The notes: generated by a model not told the origin, from the letters alone. Shown: positions 52,575 through 62,298, counted from the first letter of the stretch. The stretch is 64,000 nt of DNA from an uncultured Bacilli bacterium (GCA_934096035.1 CAKOKX010000001.1:888862-952861), one strand, 5' to 3'. Numbers and translations: made by a program.

Positions 52575-53138
52575 TTATTTTTCTTCCTTGTAAATAGATG
52601 TAAATAATTCTTGTTCATCGGTTTCATTTGCATTATCCATTGGTAAATCTGGCAAATCACTAATCGTAGCAAGCCCAAAATAATCTAAAAACTCACTGGT
52701 TGTACGATATAAATTAGGTTTTCCAGGCAAATTACTTTTACCACTTATTTTAACTAAATCTTTAGCCATTAACTTTCTAATCATATTAATACTTGCAAGT
52801 CCTCTAAGTTCGTCTACTTCTGCTCTAGTAATTGGTTGATTATAAGCAATAATTGCTAAAGTTTCTAATGCTGCTTGTGATAAAGTATTTGTACCTCTTG
52901 TTGTAATTAACTTTTGATAATATTCTTTATGTTCTTGTTTAGTTGTTAATTTAAAAGCATCTCCAATAAAACTAATTCTAATACCACGATTATCTTTATT
53001 ATACTCTTCTCTCAAATTCTTAAGTAACTCTTGTGCTTCTTTTTTAGTAATTGCCATTATTTCCACAATATTATCTAAAGTTATTCCCTCATCACCAACT
53101 ACAAATAAAAGGCCTTCTAAAATTGCTTCTTTATTCAT
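52575..53138 (-). CDS. scpB: Segregation and condensation protein B
   Basis: 187 residues with two winged helices: ILEGLLFVVGDEGITLDNI at the start, AALETLAIIAYNQPITRAEVDELRG and LYRTTSEFLDYFGL. Partner of Smc-ScpA. It overlaps scpA by 4 nt. Confidence 0.95.
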   Translation of the reverse strand: MNKEAILEGLLFVVGDEGITLDNIVEIMAITKKEAQELLKNLREEYNKDNRGIRISFIGDAFKLTTKQEHKEYYQKLITTRGTNTLSQAALETLAIIAYNQPITRAEVDELRGLASINMIRKLMAKDLVKISGKSNLPGKPNLYRTTSEFLDYFGLATISDLPDLPMDNANETDEQELFTSIYKEEK

Positions 53139-53854
53139 ACATTCACTCTTTCTATATAAATTTCTCCAAAATTACTATCTTGTCTTAAAGTAATCTCTTG
53201 TGTTTTACACATATCTAAAATAGATAAAAATGTTGCCACAACTACATCTTTACTATATTCTTCAAAAAGATCAGTAAATTTAACATTTTTTCTTTTACTA
53301 ATAAATTCTCTAATATATTCTTTTCTTTCTTCTACACTTATTTCTTTTCTAGTTATTCTAGTATTAATAGGTTTTTGATAAGACATTCTTTTATTTAACT
53401 CTATTAAAGCATTTTTTAAGAGTTCAACATCCATATTACCTTCCAACTTTTCTTTAGTATCCACAAATTCATTTAAATTTTCAGGTAATTTCGTAAAAAA
53501 CTCATTTCTTTTTTCTTCTAACTCTTTAAATACATTAGTTACATTTTGATATCTTTCATATTCTATTAATTTATTTTTTAGATCTTCTTCACTATTTATT
53601 GAAAATTCATCATTATCTTCACTTTCACTATCCAAATTAAGTAATAATCTACTTTTTAAATGAATTAGTTCTGCAGCCATAACTAAATATTCACTTGCAT
53701 CATCTAAATCATATGCAGGAATACTTTCAATAAATTCTAAATACTTATCTATAATATATTTTGTATCAATTTCATATATATCCATTTTAGCTGTTTTAAC
53801 TAAGTGAAGAAGTAAATCTAGTGGCCCTTCAAAATCATTAATACAAAGCTTCAT
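53135..53854 (-). CDS. scpA: Segregation and condensation protein A
   Basis: 239 residues, kleisin subunit: INDFEGPLDLLLHLVKTAKMDIYEID in parts, EYLVMAAELIHLKSRLLL, and the C-terminal winged-helix VVATFLSILDMCKTQEITL. It bridges Smc and ScpB for chromosome segregation. Located directly before scpB. Confidence 0.95.
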   Translation of the reverse strand: MKLCINDFEGPLDLLLHLVKTAKMDIYEIDTKYIIDKYLEFIESIPAYDLDDASEYLVMAAELIHLKSRLLLNLDSESEDNDEFSINSEEDLKNKLIEYERYQNVTNVFKELEEKRNEFFTKLPENLNEFVDTKEKLEGNMDVELLKNALIELNKRMSYQKPINTRITRKEISVEERKEYIREFISKRKNVKFTDLFEEYSKDVVVATFLSILDMCKTQEITLRQDSNFGEIYIERVNV

Positions 53855-53863
53855 AAAACCTCC

Positions 53864-54793
53864 CTATTTACATGTATAACCCATTGATGTTAATTCAAAA
53901 TTCATTACTTTTGCATCAGTATCTTTTGGATAAAATGTTTTCAAATTAATTTTCTCATCACCAATAGTATTTAAATTAATAATGGTTCTAAAACTTAAAA
54001 CATTATTTATAGTTTCTATACTAGATGAAACACCTTCAATTGAATTATAAGCAACTTGCATTGCTTGATAAGTTCCATATAAGGTATTAAAGTTTGCATC
54101 ATCAACACCAACTTCATAGAGCAAACTAATTGCATATACTTTATTGTTATTAAGTAAATAATCCACTTTTTCATAATCTTTAGTACATGTTAACGTAGCC
54201 ATATTATTTTCATCAGCTGTTGCAACATATGCTGGATAATTATCCTTACTAATACTTATTATAGTTAAAGAATAAACATTTGAATCTGTCAAAGAAAAAG
54301 TTACTTTTAATGTTTCATTCGGACTTACAACTTCATCTCTTAACATTAATCTTTGCAAAAGTTTTTTATTTTGATCATATAAATTAATAAAATAATTATA
54401 ATTTGCAAGTTCCAATATCTCATTACTTGTATTTATTATATCAAAACTTATATTACTTTCATATACTGCAATATTATTAATTTTAAACTTTTCAAATATT
54501 ATTTCTGGATTCTCACTTATAACATACTCTTTAATTGTAGTTTTATTATCATCATCAGTTGTATTATTTTTATTATCACTTGGAGTATCCGGAGTTACTA
54601 CATCAGGATTAAAATAATTATTTATATATTGAGAAATTTCTGGCAAATAAATAACACCTACAATAAAAATTGCAAATATTAAAAATAACCAAAAAATACC
54701 CAAAATACTTACTTTTTTCTTATCTTCTACAACAGCAAGTGTAGTTGGTGTTAATTCTTCTTCATTTATAACTATTTGTTTTTTCTTAGCCAT
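53864..54793 (-). CDS. Membrane-anchored protein of unknown function
   Basis: About 309 residues from ATG at 54793. Short N-terminal cytosolic part, one helix at residues 29-51 (SILGIFWLFLIFAIFIVGVI), a Thr/Asp/Asn-rich linker (TPDTPSDNKNNTTDDDN), then an extracellular beta-rich domain. It immediately precedes scpA. I do not recognise it. Confidence 0.6.
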   Translation of the reverse strand: MAKKKQIVINEEELTPTTLAVVEDKKKVSILGIFWLFLIFAIFIVGVIYLPEISQYINNYFNPDVVTPDTPSDNKNNTTDDDNKTTIKEYVISENPEIIFEKFKINNIAVYESNISFDIINTSNEILELANYNYFINLYDQNKKLLQRLMLRDEVVSPNETLKVTFSLTDSNVYSLTIISISKDNYPAYVATADENNMATLTCTKDYEKVDYLLNNNKVYAISLLYEVGVDDANFNTLYGTYQAMQVAYNSIEGVSSSIETINNVLSFRTIINLNTIGDEKINLKTFYPKDTDAKVMNFELTSMGYTCK

Positions 54794-54856
54794 TATATTC
54801 ATCCCATTTCATTCTATAAAGATTATACTATAATTAATTCTTTTAAACAAGAAGAA

Positions 54857-54879
54857 ACTAGGATTTTTATAATCCTAGT
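54857..54879 (-). terminator. Terminator of the methyltransferase gene
   Basis: Stem ACTAGGATT/AATCCTAGT on the minus strand, followed by TTCTTC, a weak tail. The stem overlaps the stop codon. Confidence 0.6.
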
Positions 54880-55546
54880 CTACCTTTTTTATTAACACAT
54901 GATAATGAAATGACGAGTAAGTTTTATCATTAGATTCATAGAAATCTTCAATATGATTAATAAAAATTATTTTAAAATCTTTAAAAAGTTCTTTAATCAA
55001 ATCATAATCTGCATAAAAATGAGGAATTTTATATTCTGGTCCTTCTTCCATTCTAAGTCTAGTATTTTCATCAACTAATGGCCATGAATCTTGCTTAAAT
55101 TCCCAAGTAGATTTAGACCCCAAAGTTAAATAACATTCACCATTATTTTTTAATACTCTATATAGTTTTTTTATAATTTGTTTTACTCCTTCTGTATCTT
55201 GATGAGAAATAACATTTCTACATAATATACAATCAAAAGATTCATTTTCATAAGGAAGTTCAAGCATATCGCCAACTTTTAAATCTGCTTTCAAATCTAG
55301 ATTTTTTAACCACTCTTTAGTTTTCCTTATTCCTTCCTTGCTAATATCAAAACCACTTACATTAAATCCATTTTCAGCAAATAAAACAGTATGTCTTCCT
55401 AAACCACAACCTAAATCAAGAAAATTTTTAAAATTTAGATTTTCCCATCTATTTAGCAAATAATAAGATTCCACACTTGGTATCTTCCATGGACAATCTA
55501 TATCATCCTTAACCATTTTCCAATCCCATCCCTTAGATTTAATCAT
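54875..55546 (-). CDS. SAM-dependent methyltransferase
   Basis: About 223 residues from ATG at 55546 (GGAGG upstream). Rossmann SAM motif FLDLGCGLGRHTVLFAENGF near residue 45, then FDISKEGI, MLELPYENESFDCILCRNVI and LKNNGECYLTLGS. The N-terminal WDWKMVKDDIDCPWKIPSV segment is shared by tellurite-resistance-type or small-molecule methyltransferases. Substrate unknown. Confidence 0.82.
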   Translation of the reverse strand: MIKSKGWDWKMVKDDIDCPWKIPSVESYYLLNRWENLNFKNFLDLGCGLGRHTVLFAENGFNVSGFDISKEGIRKTKEWLKNLDLKADLKVGDMLELPYENESFDCILCRNVISHQDTEGVKQIIKKLYRVLKNNGECYLTLGSKSTWEFKQDSWPLVDENTRLRMEEGPEYKIPHFYADYDLIKELFKDFKIIFINHIEDFYESNDKTYSSFHYHVLIKKVD

Positions 55547-55565
55547 TTTACCTCCATTAATCCAA

Positions 55566-55588
55566 AAAAGACTCATTTAAAGTCTTTT
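55566..55588 (-). terminator. Terminator of the thioredoxin-like gene
   Basis: Minus-strand stem AAAAGACT/AGTCTTTT followed by a T run. Confidence 0.7.
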
Positions 55589-56325
55589 TAACAAGCTGTA
55601 TTATCCTTACATACATTATCTTTTTTATTAACTGCTTCTATAATTGTTTTATATTCTTTTTTTAACTCTTCTTTTTGTTTATCTGTTAAAACTACATAAG
55701 GATCTGTTTGACTTTCTACAGTTGCTTCATGAAATCCTACAACCTTTCCATTTTTAACACCCACAACTGTTGGAGCATATAATCTTTTAACACCAGTATC
55801 ATACATATTACCAGCATCATCATTTACATAGAATTTCTTCAAATACTTATCTAAAAATTTTACTATTTCATAATATGCATCTGTTCCTTTTTTAGTTAAT
55901 TCAGGCTCAATACTTCCAGAAAACTTATAAGTATCTCTAATATTTAAAATATCAACATAATATATTTTTTCAACATTCATTTCATTAGCTATATCAAGCA
56001 AAACCGGAACAGCATTTCTACACCATGGACATGCTGCAAAACCAAAATAAATTATTGCATCTTCATTTTTTAATACTTCAAGAATTTCTTTACCTGTCTT
56101 ATAAACAATTGGATTTTTTTCAGATATTTCTACATTAACATATTTTTCATCACTATTTTCATTAACAAGTTCATTTAATGTTTCATATTCATTTTTAAAT
56201 TTTATTGCATCACTAATTTTTTCATCTTTATGAGTTATTATTGCATAACCACATAAACCAATAACTAATGCTGCACACACAAATATCACTATCATATATA
56301 TTTTATTACTTTTTTCCATTTTCAT
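55588..56325 (-). CDS. Exported thioredoxin-like protein (CxxC)
   Basis: 245 residues: N-terminal signal anchor (about residues 9-27), thioredoxin fold with active site AACPWCRNAVPVLLDIA near residue 98 and the cis-Pro loop LYAPTVVGVKNGKVVG. The C-terminus carries an additional Cys pair (CKDNTAC). This resembles the bacteriocin-transport accessory/TlpA-like extracellular disulphide proteins. It may help fold Cys-rich surface proteins, such as the adjacent DGR target with several Cys; that link is inference. Confidence 0.8.
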   Translation of the reverse strand: MKMEKSNKIYMIVIFVCAALVIGLCGYAIITHKDEKISDAIKFKNEYETLNELVNENSDEKYVNVEISEKNPIVYKTGKEILEVLKNEDAIIYFGFAACPWCRNAVPVLLDIANEMNVEKIYYVDILNIRDTYKFSGSIEPELTKKGTDAYYEIVKFLDKYLKKFYVNDDAGNMYDTGVKRLYAPTVVGVKNGKVVGFHEATVESQTDPYVVLTDKQKEELKKEYKTIIEAVNKKDNVCKDNTAC

Positions 56326-56387
56326 CTTACTCCCTTACTATAATAAATTTTTAACACCCTAATATTCTTGTTGATAACTTGCGACAG

Positions 56388-56420
56388 CTGTCACGCCTGC
56401 ACAAACCGCAGACGCGACAG
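56388..56420 (-). promoter_or_regulatory. G+C-rich hairpin just downstream of VR2
   Basis: Stem CTGTCGCGTCTGC pairs with GCAGGCGTGACAG (13 bp, two wobbles) with a 7-nt loop, starting 16 nt after the target stop. It parallels the hairpin after VR1 in position and character but not in sequence. Confidence 0.65.
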
Positions 56421-56435
56421 ACATTGTGTCCTAAC

Positions 56436-58235
56436 TCAGTTTATTCTCACAGGGTCACTCATACTTCCTGACCCTGATACATAGGTCGTGGAAGACTCAA
56501 GACTAAAGGACGGACGCACCCCACCGTAGCCGCTCGCTCTGTAGCTGACATCGCTGAGGTCCACGTAACCATCGCCATCCACATCGAACGCAGTGCTCGA
56601 AGAGTCAGAACGGCGGGAAATAGTCCAATCCCAGCCTCCTCCGTACAACCAGTTTTCTCCCTTCGAAAATCCATAATCTTTTGTGGCATCACTTGAATTA
56701 TAACCTACTAGTGTCCATGCACTTGGACTTGCACTATAATAATAATCTGTTACATACATTAATCCTATTTTTGCTTCATATGTAGTTGTTGATGCACTAC
56801 TTCCTACTTCATTTTGATATGCTGTTGCCGGTACTACTTCACTTATATTTGCATTTGCACCTCCACCAACTTTCCATATTGTTGTTGCTATTTTATTTGC
56901 CCATATGGTTCCTATGTTGTTAACAAAATTAGTGTTTAGATTTATTTTGTTTAAATTACTTTCACTCCAGGTATTTGTTCCTGCATTATTCCAATAATAC
57001 AACGAATTACTTGATGGGCTTTCTCCTTGTTCTCCACTAAAGTAATTGCTTGTGTCTTCTTGTGAATAATCTCCATCTTTTCCTAGTAAACTTGATTTTG
57101 CATAATCCCACTTTATTAATTTTACTTGATTATTAAATACTCCTATTATTCTATATAAGTTTTCTGTTGGACATGTACTTGCATCACTTCCAAAACACAC
57201 AAAGTTCTTTACATTATCTTTTGTTAGATATCCTTTTTCTACTGATACATTTAATGCTTCATTATATGTTTGATATTGAGTTGTTTCTCCTTTTATTTGA
57301 TAATAATGTGTACTACAAGAGTCTGCATAACCTACATATTGTTTTGTTCCATTACAATAGAAATCTATTAATGCTGTTGTTACAGTTTCATTATACCCTA
57401 TCATCATTGTTGCTCCAGTTGCTTTTCCAGCATCTGTTAAGACATAATCTCCACCAGCATATCTATAGCTATTATCACCTGCTCCATTTGCTAACGAGCT
57501 TGTATGATGATATAAGGTATCATCTTTTCCATCCATTGCTATAATACACGAACTTAAAGTTTGTCCATTAGAGCATACAGTTGCTACAGACTCTTTAAAT
57601 TCTTCCTTTTGTATCATTAACTTAGCACTAAAATTTTTCCCTGCATTTCCTGCTTGATTAGAATTATAGTTCACAAATGTTACTGTTACATTCCACTCTT
57701 CTGTTTTGGTACTTGTTGTTGTTATTTCTCTATTATTTAATATTGTTATTAATCCTGATTTTTTTGTTATATCAAATCCTTTTATTGATGCACCTTTTCC
57801 ATCAGTAACCGTTTTATAAGTTAAACCTGTTAAAGTAGTTATTTCATTATTACTACCATCCTTAATAGATAATAAAATTTCTGGTGTATTATTATCTATT
57901 GAATAAGTAAATGTATTATTTGATATATTTAAATACAAATAATAATGTTCAGTCGCGGTATTTGTTTTATTATTTGCTGTTAGCATTGCTTTTGCAAACG
58001 TTGTACCTGATTGGTTACCTGCTCCACTTGCAAAATTATCTTGATTTAGATTTAAACTTATTGCTGAACCAGCCTCAAATGTAAAAGTATCTACAGTATT
58101 AGCATTTATTTTAATATCAGTTTGAGCGCCTTCACCTGTTTGGGCTACAAAGTATGCATATGTTGCAGCAACTAGAGTTAGTGCAAGCGCAATAATTGAT
58201 ATAATACTAACTATTTTTATTTTTTTGTTATCCAT
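56436..58235 (-). CDS. DGR variable target protein 2 (paralogue of target 1)
   Basis: 599 residues. Same plan as target 1: signal segment ending AATYAYFVAQTG, beta-rich TasA/camelysin-like domain with SGTTFAKAMLTANNKTNTAT, a divergent middle with several Cys, CFGSDASTCPTENLYRIIGV, and a lectin-like C-terminus with WTISRRSDSSSTAF and GGVRPSFSLESS. The variable part (56511-56620) matches TR with a 12-nt insertion. GGAG precedes the ATG. The 3' part has much higher G+C than the gene body. Confidence 0.9.
   Translation of the reverse strand: MDNKKIKIVSIISIIALALTLVAATYAYFVAQTGEGAQTDIKINANTVDTFTFEAGSAISLNLNQDNFASGAGNQSGTTFAKAMLTANNKTNTATEHYYLYLNISNNTFTYSIDNNTPEILLSIKDGSNNEITTLTGLTYKTVTDGKGASIKGFDITKKSGLITILNNREITTTSTKTEEWNVTVTFVNYNSNQAGNAGKNFSAKLMIQKEEFKESVATVCSNGQTLSSCIIAMDGKDDTLYHHTSSLANGAGDNSYRYAGGDYVLTDAGKATGATMMIGYNETVTTALIDFYCNGTKQYVGYADSCSTHYYQIKGETTQYQTYNEALNVSVEKGYLTKDNVKNFVCFGSDASTCPTENLYRIIGVFNNQVKLIKWDYAKSSLLGKDGDYSQEDTSNYFSGEQGESPSSNSLYYWNNAGTNTWSESNLNKINLNTNFVNNIGTIWANKIATTIWKVGGGANANISEVVPATAYQNEVGSSASTTTYEAKIGLMYVTDYYYSASPSAWTLVGYNSSDATKDYGFSKGENWLYGGGWDWTISRRSDSSSTAFDVDGDGYVDLSDVSYRASGYGGVRPSFSLESSTTYVSGSGSMSDPVRIN
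56511..56620 (-). repeat. DGR variable region 2 (VR2)
   Basis: 110 nt aligned with the 98-nt TR plus an in-frame 12-nt insertion. About 20 differences are at TR adenines, but about 7 are at TR thymines (mostly third-position T to C). Flanks shared with VR1: TGGACTATT on the 5' side and CGTCCGTCCTTTA on the 3' side. Confidence 0.85.
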
Positions 58236-58346
58236 ATTATTACTCCTTTAATTTATTCTTCACCATAAGATAATAATACCATTTTTTTTATAATAAGAAA
58301 ACTAGTTTTTTTAAATTTCACAAAAAAATTAATATTTTCTAAACTT

Positions 58347-58883
58347 TTATAACTTTACATCACAATTTTCATCATGGGAATTTATAAGTCCAATTGCTTG
58401 TAGATAAGAGTAAATTATTGTTGATCCTACAAACCTCATTCCTCTTTTATATAAATCTTTTGATAATTCATCAGATATACTAGATGTAGTTTTACCAGTT
58501 TCTTTTATTGGATATTCTTTAAAATACCCAAGTAAATAATTTTTAAAACTACCAAATTCTTTTTCTATATCCATAAATATTTTAGCATTTTCTACACTTG
58601 CTTTAATCTTTAATTTATTTCTAATAATATTTTTATTATTCATTAATTTTTCTATTTTTTCATCATCATAATTAATTATCTTTTCTATATCAAAATTATC
58701 ATAAGCTTCTTTAAAATATTTACGTTTATTTAAAACACATTCCCAAGAGATTCCCGCCTGAAAACTTTCTAATATTAACATTTCAAATAAATACTTTTCA
58801 TCTAAATTAAGTACTCCCCATTCATTATCATGATACTCTACATATAAAGGATTATTTACATTACACCATTTACATCTATTCAT
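58347..58883 (-). CDS. tag: DNA-3-methyladenine glycosylase I
   Basis: 178 residues: RCKWCNVNNPLYVEYHDNEWG at the start in parts (CKWC, YHDNEWG), LESFQAGISWECVLNKR, then GKTTSSISDELSKDLYKRGMRFVG and the terminal zinc ligands HDENC. It removes 3-methyladenine. It overlaps the ABC permease gene by 4 nt. Confidence 0.95.
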   Translation of the reverse strand: MNRCKWCNVNNPLYVEYHDNEWGVLNLDEKYLFEMLILESFQAGISWECVLNKRKYFKEAYDNFDIEKIINYDDEKIEKLMNNKNIIRNKLKIKASVENAKIFMDIEKEFGSFKNYLLGYFKEYPIKETGKTTSSISDELSKDLYKRGMRFVGSTIIYSYLQAIGLINSHDENCDVKL

Positions 58884-60025
58884 CTTAATACCTGTTTCTT
58901 TTTACTAAAAATATTATTCAATATAATAAATATCACTATAAACAAAATCATGACACCCATATTAATAAAAATAAGTTTTAAATTACTAAAGTTTAAAACT
59001 TCTAAACTTGCTAGTAATTCATTAGAATTAATATAATAATATGCTGGAAACACATGGGCTAATTTTAAAACACTATCAGGCATCCACATAACTGGTATAA
59101 AAGCACCACATAAAAATGCTTGAGATAAAGCTACAACATTTACAATACCCGATACTGCTTCTTTTTTATTTACTAATGTACTAACCAAAAGAGATAAAGC
59201 TAAAGCCACAATAGCAAATATAAATGTATTTAAAATATAAATTAAACCTCTTTTACTAAACATAATACTACCAAATACAATAAACCCTAAAATAGTATAT
59301 AAAATAACTACAAATAACACATATAAAATACTTGATAACATTATACACTTATTATATTTTTTATAATTCATACTACTTACAATAGTTCTTTTCTTTATAT
59401 TTTCTTCATTAAATGAAGATAAAACCAAACAAATAATAAACATAACAACAGCTATAATACTATAACTTGCAAAATTATAATATCTTGAAAGTCTAGTTAA
59501 TTCTGTAGTATTTATATTAGTTGCCAGTTCTACATTTGCATTAGTTTTTAATGAATCATTTATTTTACTAGCTAAAATATTTTTATCATTAAATTCATCA
59601 TGAAGAACTCTTTGTGTTTTTAAATATCTTTCCAGTAACATTTCTGCTAAACTTGATGAATAATCCCCACTTGATTTAATTTTAATTTCAGAATCATTTC
59701 CATTTAATACATCATACTCATAACCTTCATCTATATAAATTACATAATTTGCATCTCTATAAAATATTGCATCATCTATTTTTTCTTCTTCTAAATCTAT
59801 ATCAAGAATACTTGCATTATCATTAAAATACTTAACTAGATTATTTGAAAGTACACTTTTATCATTATCAACTATTATTACATCTGGTTTACTACTTTTA
59901 AAGTCCTCAGTTACATCATTACTACTCATACTTAAAGTACCAAAAACAAGTAACAAAACAGTATATCCAATTATAGTACCTTTATATTTATTAACAACTT
60001 TCCAAAAAGTCTTAAATACTGTCAT
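58880..60025 (-). CDS. ABC-2 type transporter permease
   Basis: 381 residues: N-terminal helix (residues 15-33), a large extracellular domain, and five C-terminal helices including AFLCGAFIPVMWMPDSVLKLAHVFPAYY in parts, the ABC2_membrane_3 signature. AGGAGG precedes the ATG. It overlaps the next upstream permease by 14 nt. Together with the ATPase it forms an exporter; substrate unknown. Confidence 0.88.
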   Translation of the reverse strand: MTVFKTFWKVVNKYKGTIIGYTVLLLVFGTLSMSSNDVTEDFKSSKPDVIIVDNDKSVLSNNLVKYFNDNASILDIDLEEEKIDDAIFYRDANYVIYIDEGYEYDVLNGNDSEIKIKSSGDYSSSLAEMLLERYLKTQRVLHDEFNDKNILASKINDSLKTNANVELATNINTTELTRLSRYYNFASYSIIAVVMFIICLVLSSFNEENIKKRTIVSSMNYKKYNKCIMLSSILYVLFVVILYTILGFIVFGSIMFSKRGLIYILNTFIFAIVALALSLLVSTLVNKKEAVSGIVNVVALSQAFLCGAFIPVMWMPDSVLKLAHVFPAYYYINSNELLASLEVLNFSNLKLIFINMGVMILFIVIFIILNNIFSKKKQVLR

Positions 60026-61166
60026 ATTTTTGCCTCCTTAAAACAATACTAGATATACTTAATAAAATAAAAGAATATAATATTAAGCTAATTACATTAA
60101 AGAAATATCTATTTAAAGTATCATAATAATATAAAGAATAAAAACCATCTGTAATCAATGCAGCAGGATTAATCTTATTAATAATTGGTATATTTTTATC
60201 AATTACATATTTCATTGTTATACCCATCATACCAGATAAAAAAGAATAAAACATAGTTATAGCAATTAATATGCCACTCTTTGCATTTTCATTTACTTTA
60301 AAAATTGATGCTATAAACACTCCAAGCGATAAACCCGCAATTGAACCAACTATAGCAAGCAATATAATATACCATATATTAGAATCATAATTTATCTTTA
60401 AAACAAATATAGTATATAAGAATAAAATAATTAATCCCACAAATTGCACAATAATACTAGCAAGTAAACCACTTAATATTAAATTACTTTTTTTAACTGG
60501 TGCAATACTACTTCTTTTACCTACATCACTTAAATTTGGCATACTTTTATTAATAATATACATAGATAATATACCCCCATATAAAGCAGCCATTGCTATT
60601 AAAGTATAATATTCTATCATAGTATAACTTAAATTACTTCTTGATATATTTTTAATATTTACATCACTATTTAATTTATTTAATATATTACTTGTAATAA
60701 CATCTATATCATAATTTCCTTTATTTACTTCTTCATTAATACTTAAACTTATCATATTTTTTTCACTATTTACTTCATCTACAAAAAACTTAAGTATTGT
60801 TTCATATATTCCATTATCATTTATTTTTATATTTACATCATTATCAATAAACTCAAGGTAACCAGTTACTTCCTTATCTTCTAATAATTTATTAGCTTCA
60901 CTCTTACTTACATATTTTACATTGAATAACTTATCATCACTCTTACTTACACTTTTTATTGCTTCTTTAAATATTTCATTATTATTAAAATCATTACTTT
61001 CTATAACTGCTATATCAAATGGATGAAATGCTTCATTATTTTCAATATCTTTAAAAGCTAGTTTAAAAAATGTTCCAAGAATAATGGGAAATATAAATGT
61101 CCAAAAAATTAAACTTTTATTTCTAAAAAGAATTTTTAAAGAATATTTAAAATTATGTTTAAACAT
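60012..61166 (-). CDS. ABC-2 type transporter permease
   Basis: 384 residues from ATG at 61166, overlapping the ATPase TGA. Same topology as its neighbour: N-terminal helix, extracellular domain of about 150 residues, C-terminal helices with SFLSGMMGITMKYVIDKNIPIINKINPAAL in parts. The two permeases probably form a heterodimer. Confidence 0.88.
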   Translation of the reverse strand: MFKHNFKYSLKILFRNKSLIFWTFIFPIILGTFFKLAFKDIENNEAFHPFDIAVIESNDFNNNEIFKEAIKSVSKSDDKLFNVKYVSKSEANKLLEDKEVTGYLEFIDNDVNIKINDNGIYETILKFFVDEVNSEKNMISLSINEEVNKGNYDIDVITSNILNKLNSDVNIKNISRSNLSYTMIEYYTLIAMAALYGGILSMYIINKSMPNLSDVGKRSSIAPVKKSNLILSGLLASIIVQFVGLIILFLYTIFVLKINYDSNIWYIILLAIVGSIAGLSLGVFIASIFKVNENAKSGILIAITMFYSFLSGMMGITMKYVIDKNIPIINKINPAALITDGFYSLYYYDTLNRYFFNVISLILYSFILLSISSIVLRRQKYDSI

Positions 61167-62104
61167 CAATCTCTCAAATCCTTTCCAGTTAATTCCAAAA
61201 ATACATCATTTAGTGTTGGTCTTTCAGAAAATATCTTTGAATATGCAACCTTTTTTTCATGCAAATAATCTATTAATTCACCTAGATTATCTTTTCCCTT
61301 TTTATAAACAACCACTAAAGTATTTCCTTGATAATTTAAATCTAAAACTGTTTTAAATTCTTTAATTTCTTTTAATGTTTCTTCACTTATATTTTTTACT
61401 TCAACAGTTATTTTTTCTTCTAATTTAGCAAGAGTCTTTAATTCATCAGTAGTACCTTTAGCAATAATCTTACCCTTATCTAAAATAATAATTCTATCAC
61501 AAATCATCTCAACTTCTTCCATATAGTGAGTTGTATAAACTATGGTAGCACCTTCATCGCGTAGTTTTTTTATACCATCTAAAATATTATTTCTACTTTG
61601 AGGATCAACTGCAACAGTGGGTTCATCTAAAAATATAAGTTTAGGTTTATGAGCAATACCACAAGCAATATTTAAACGACGTAATAATCCTCCGGATAAC
61701 TCTTTAGGATAAAACTTTATAAAGTCATTTAATCCTACCAAATTAATAGCATCCATTACACATTTTTTTCTAATTTCTTTATCCCTTATATATAAACCAC
61801 AAAAATAATCTATATTTTCATAAACAGTTAATTCTTGAAATACTGCCACTTCTTGAAATATAACACCAATATCTTTTTTTATTTCATAAGAATCTGGTTT
61901 CATTACATGCCCAAATATCTTAATACTTCCACTACTATAATTTAATAGTTGTAAAATTGAATTAATAGTTGTGGACTTGCCACTACCATTTGGTCCTAAA
62001 AGGCCTAATATTTCTCCTTCATAAACATCAAAAGATAAATTATCTATTGCTTTTAAATTCTTATACTCTTTTGTTAAATTTTTTACTTCAATTACTTTTT
62101 TCAT
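61166..62104 (-). CDS. ABC transporter ATP-binding protein
   Basis: 312 residues: Walker A GPNGSGKST at residue 35, Q loop VIFQEVAVFQEL, signature LSGGLLRRLNIA, Walker B LIFLDEPTVAVDP, H loop TTHYMEE. A C-terminal domain of about 90 residues follows, typical of drug exporters. It forms an operon with the two permeases. The TetR gene upstream is likely its regulator. Confidence 0.94.
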   Translation of the reverse strand: MKKVIEVKNLTKEYKNLKAIDNLSFDVYEGEILGLLGPNGSGKSTTINSILQLLNYSSGSIKIFGHVMKPDSYEIKKDIGVIFQEVAVFQELTVYENIDYFCGLYIRDKEIRKKCVMDAINLVGLNDFIKFYPKELSGGLLRRLNIACGIAHKPKLIFLDEPTVAVDPQSRNNILDGIKKLRDEGATIVYTTHYMEEVEMICDRIIILDKGKIIAKGTTDELKTLAKLEEKITVEVKNISEETLKEIKEFKTVLDLNYQGNTLVVVYKKGKDNLGELIDYLHEKKVAYSKIFSERPTLNDVFLELTGKDLRD

Positions 62105-62298
62105 TATCTATTCTCCTTATATACACAATTTTTTCTTTTAAACTAATCTTACTTATTTCATAACCATACTTTTTCAAATTCTTTTTCATTTAAGAATGAA
62201 TGATTAATTTTAAAACCTAATATTTCTTCTACTTTTACAAATGTAATTTTTCTTACATCTTCATTTTTAATATACATCCATAACTTATCATACTTCAT
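62088..62298 (-). pseudogene. Frameshifted small protein (DUF7662-like)
   Basis: ATG at 62298 overlaps the TetR stop (TAATG). The first frame reads MKYDKLWMYIKNEDVRKITF, then HSFLNEKEFEKVWL and TGA. In the +1 frame the same region continues KKNLKKYGYEISKISLKEK and IVYIRRID to a TGA at 62088. Spliced at the GAAAAAG run, it gives the full familiar pattern ILGF-I-HSFLN-YGYE-KISLKEK. So either a one-base indel in an A run or an error. Confidence 0.6.

Noticed and set aside
56459..56692. A 77-codon open frame inside the 3' part of DGR target 2, same strand but another frame
   Set aside because: It is open because the variable region is rich in G+C and poor in stops; the real frame carries the family pattern and a stop followed by the hairpin.
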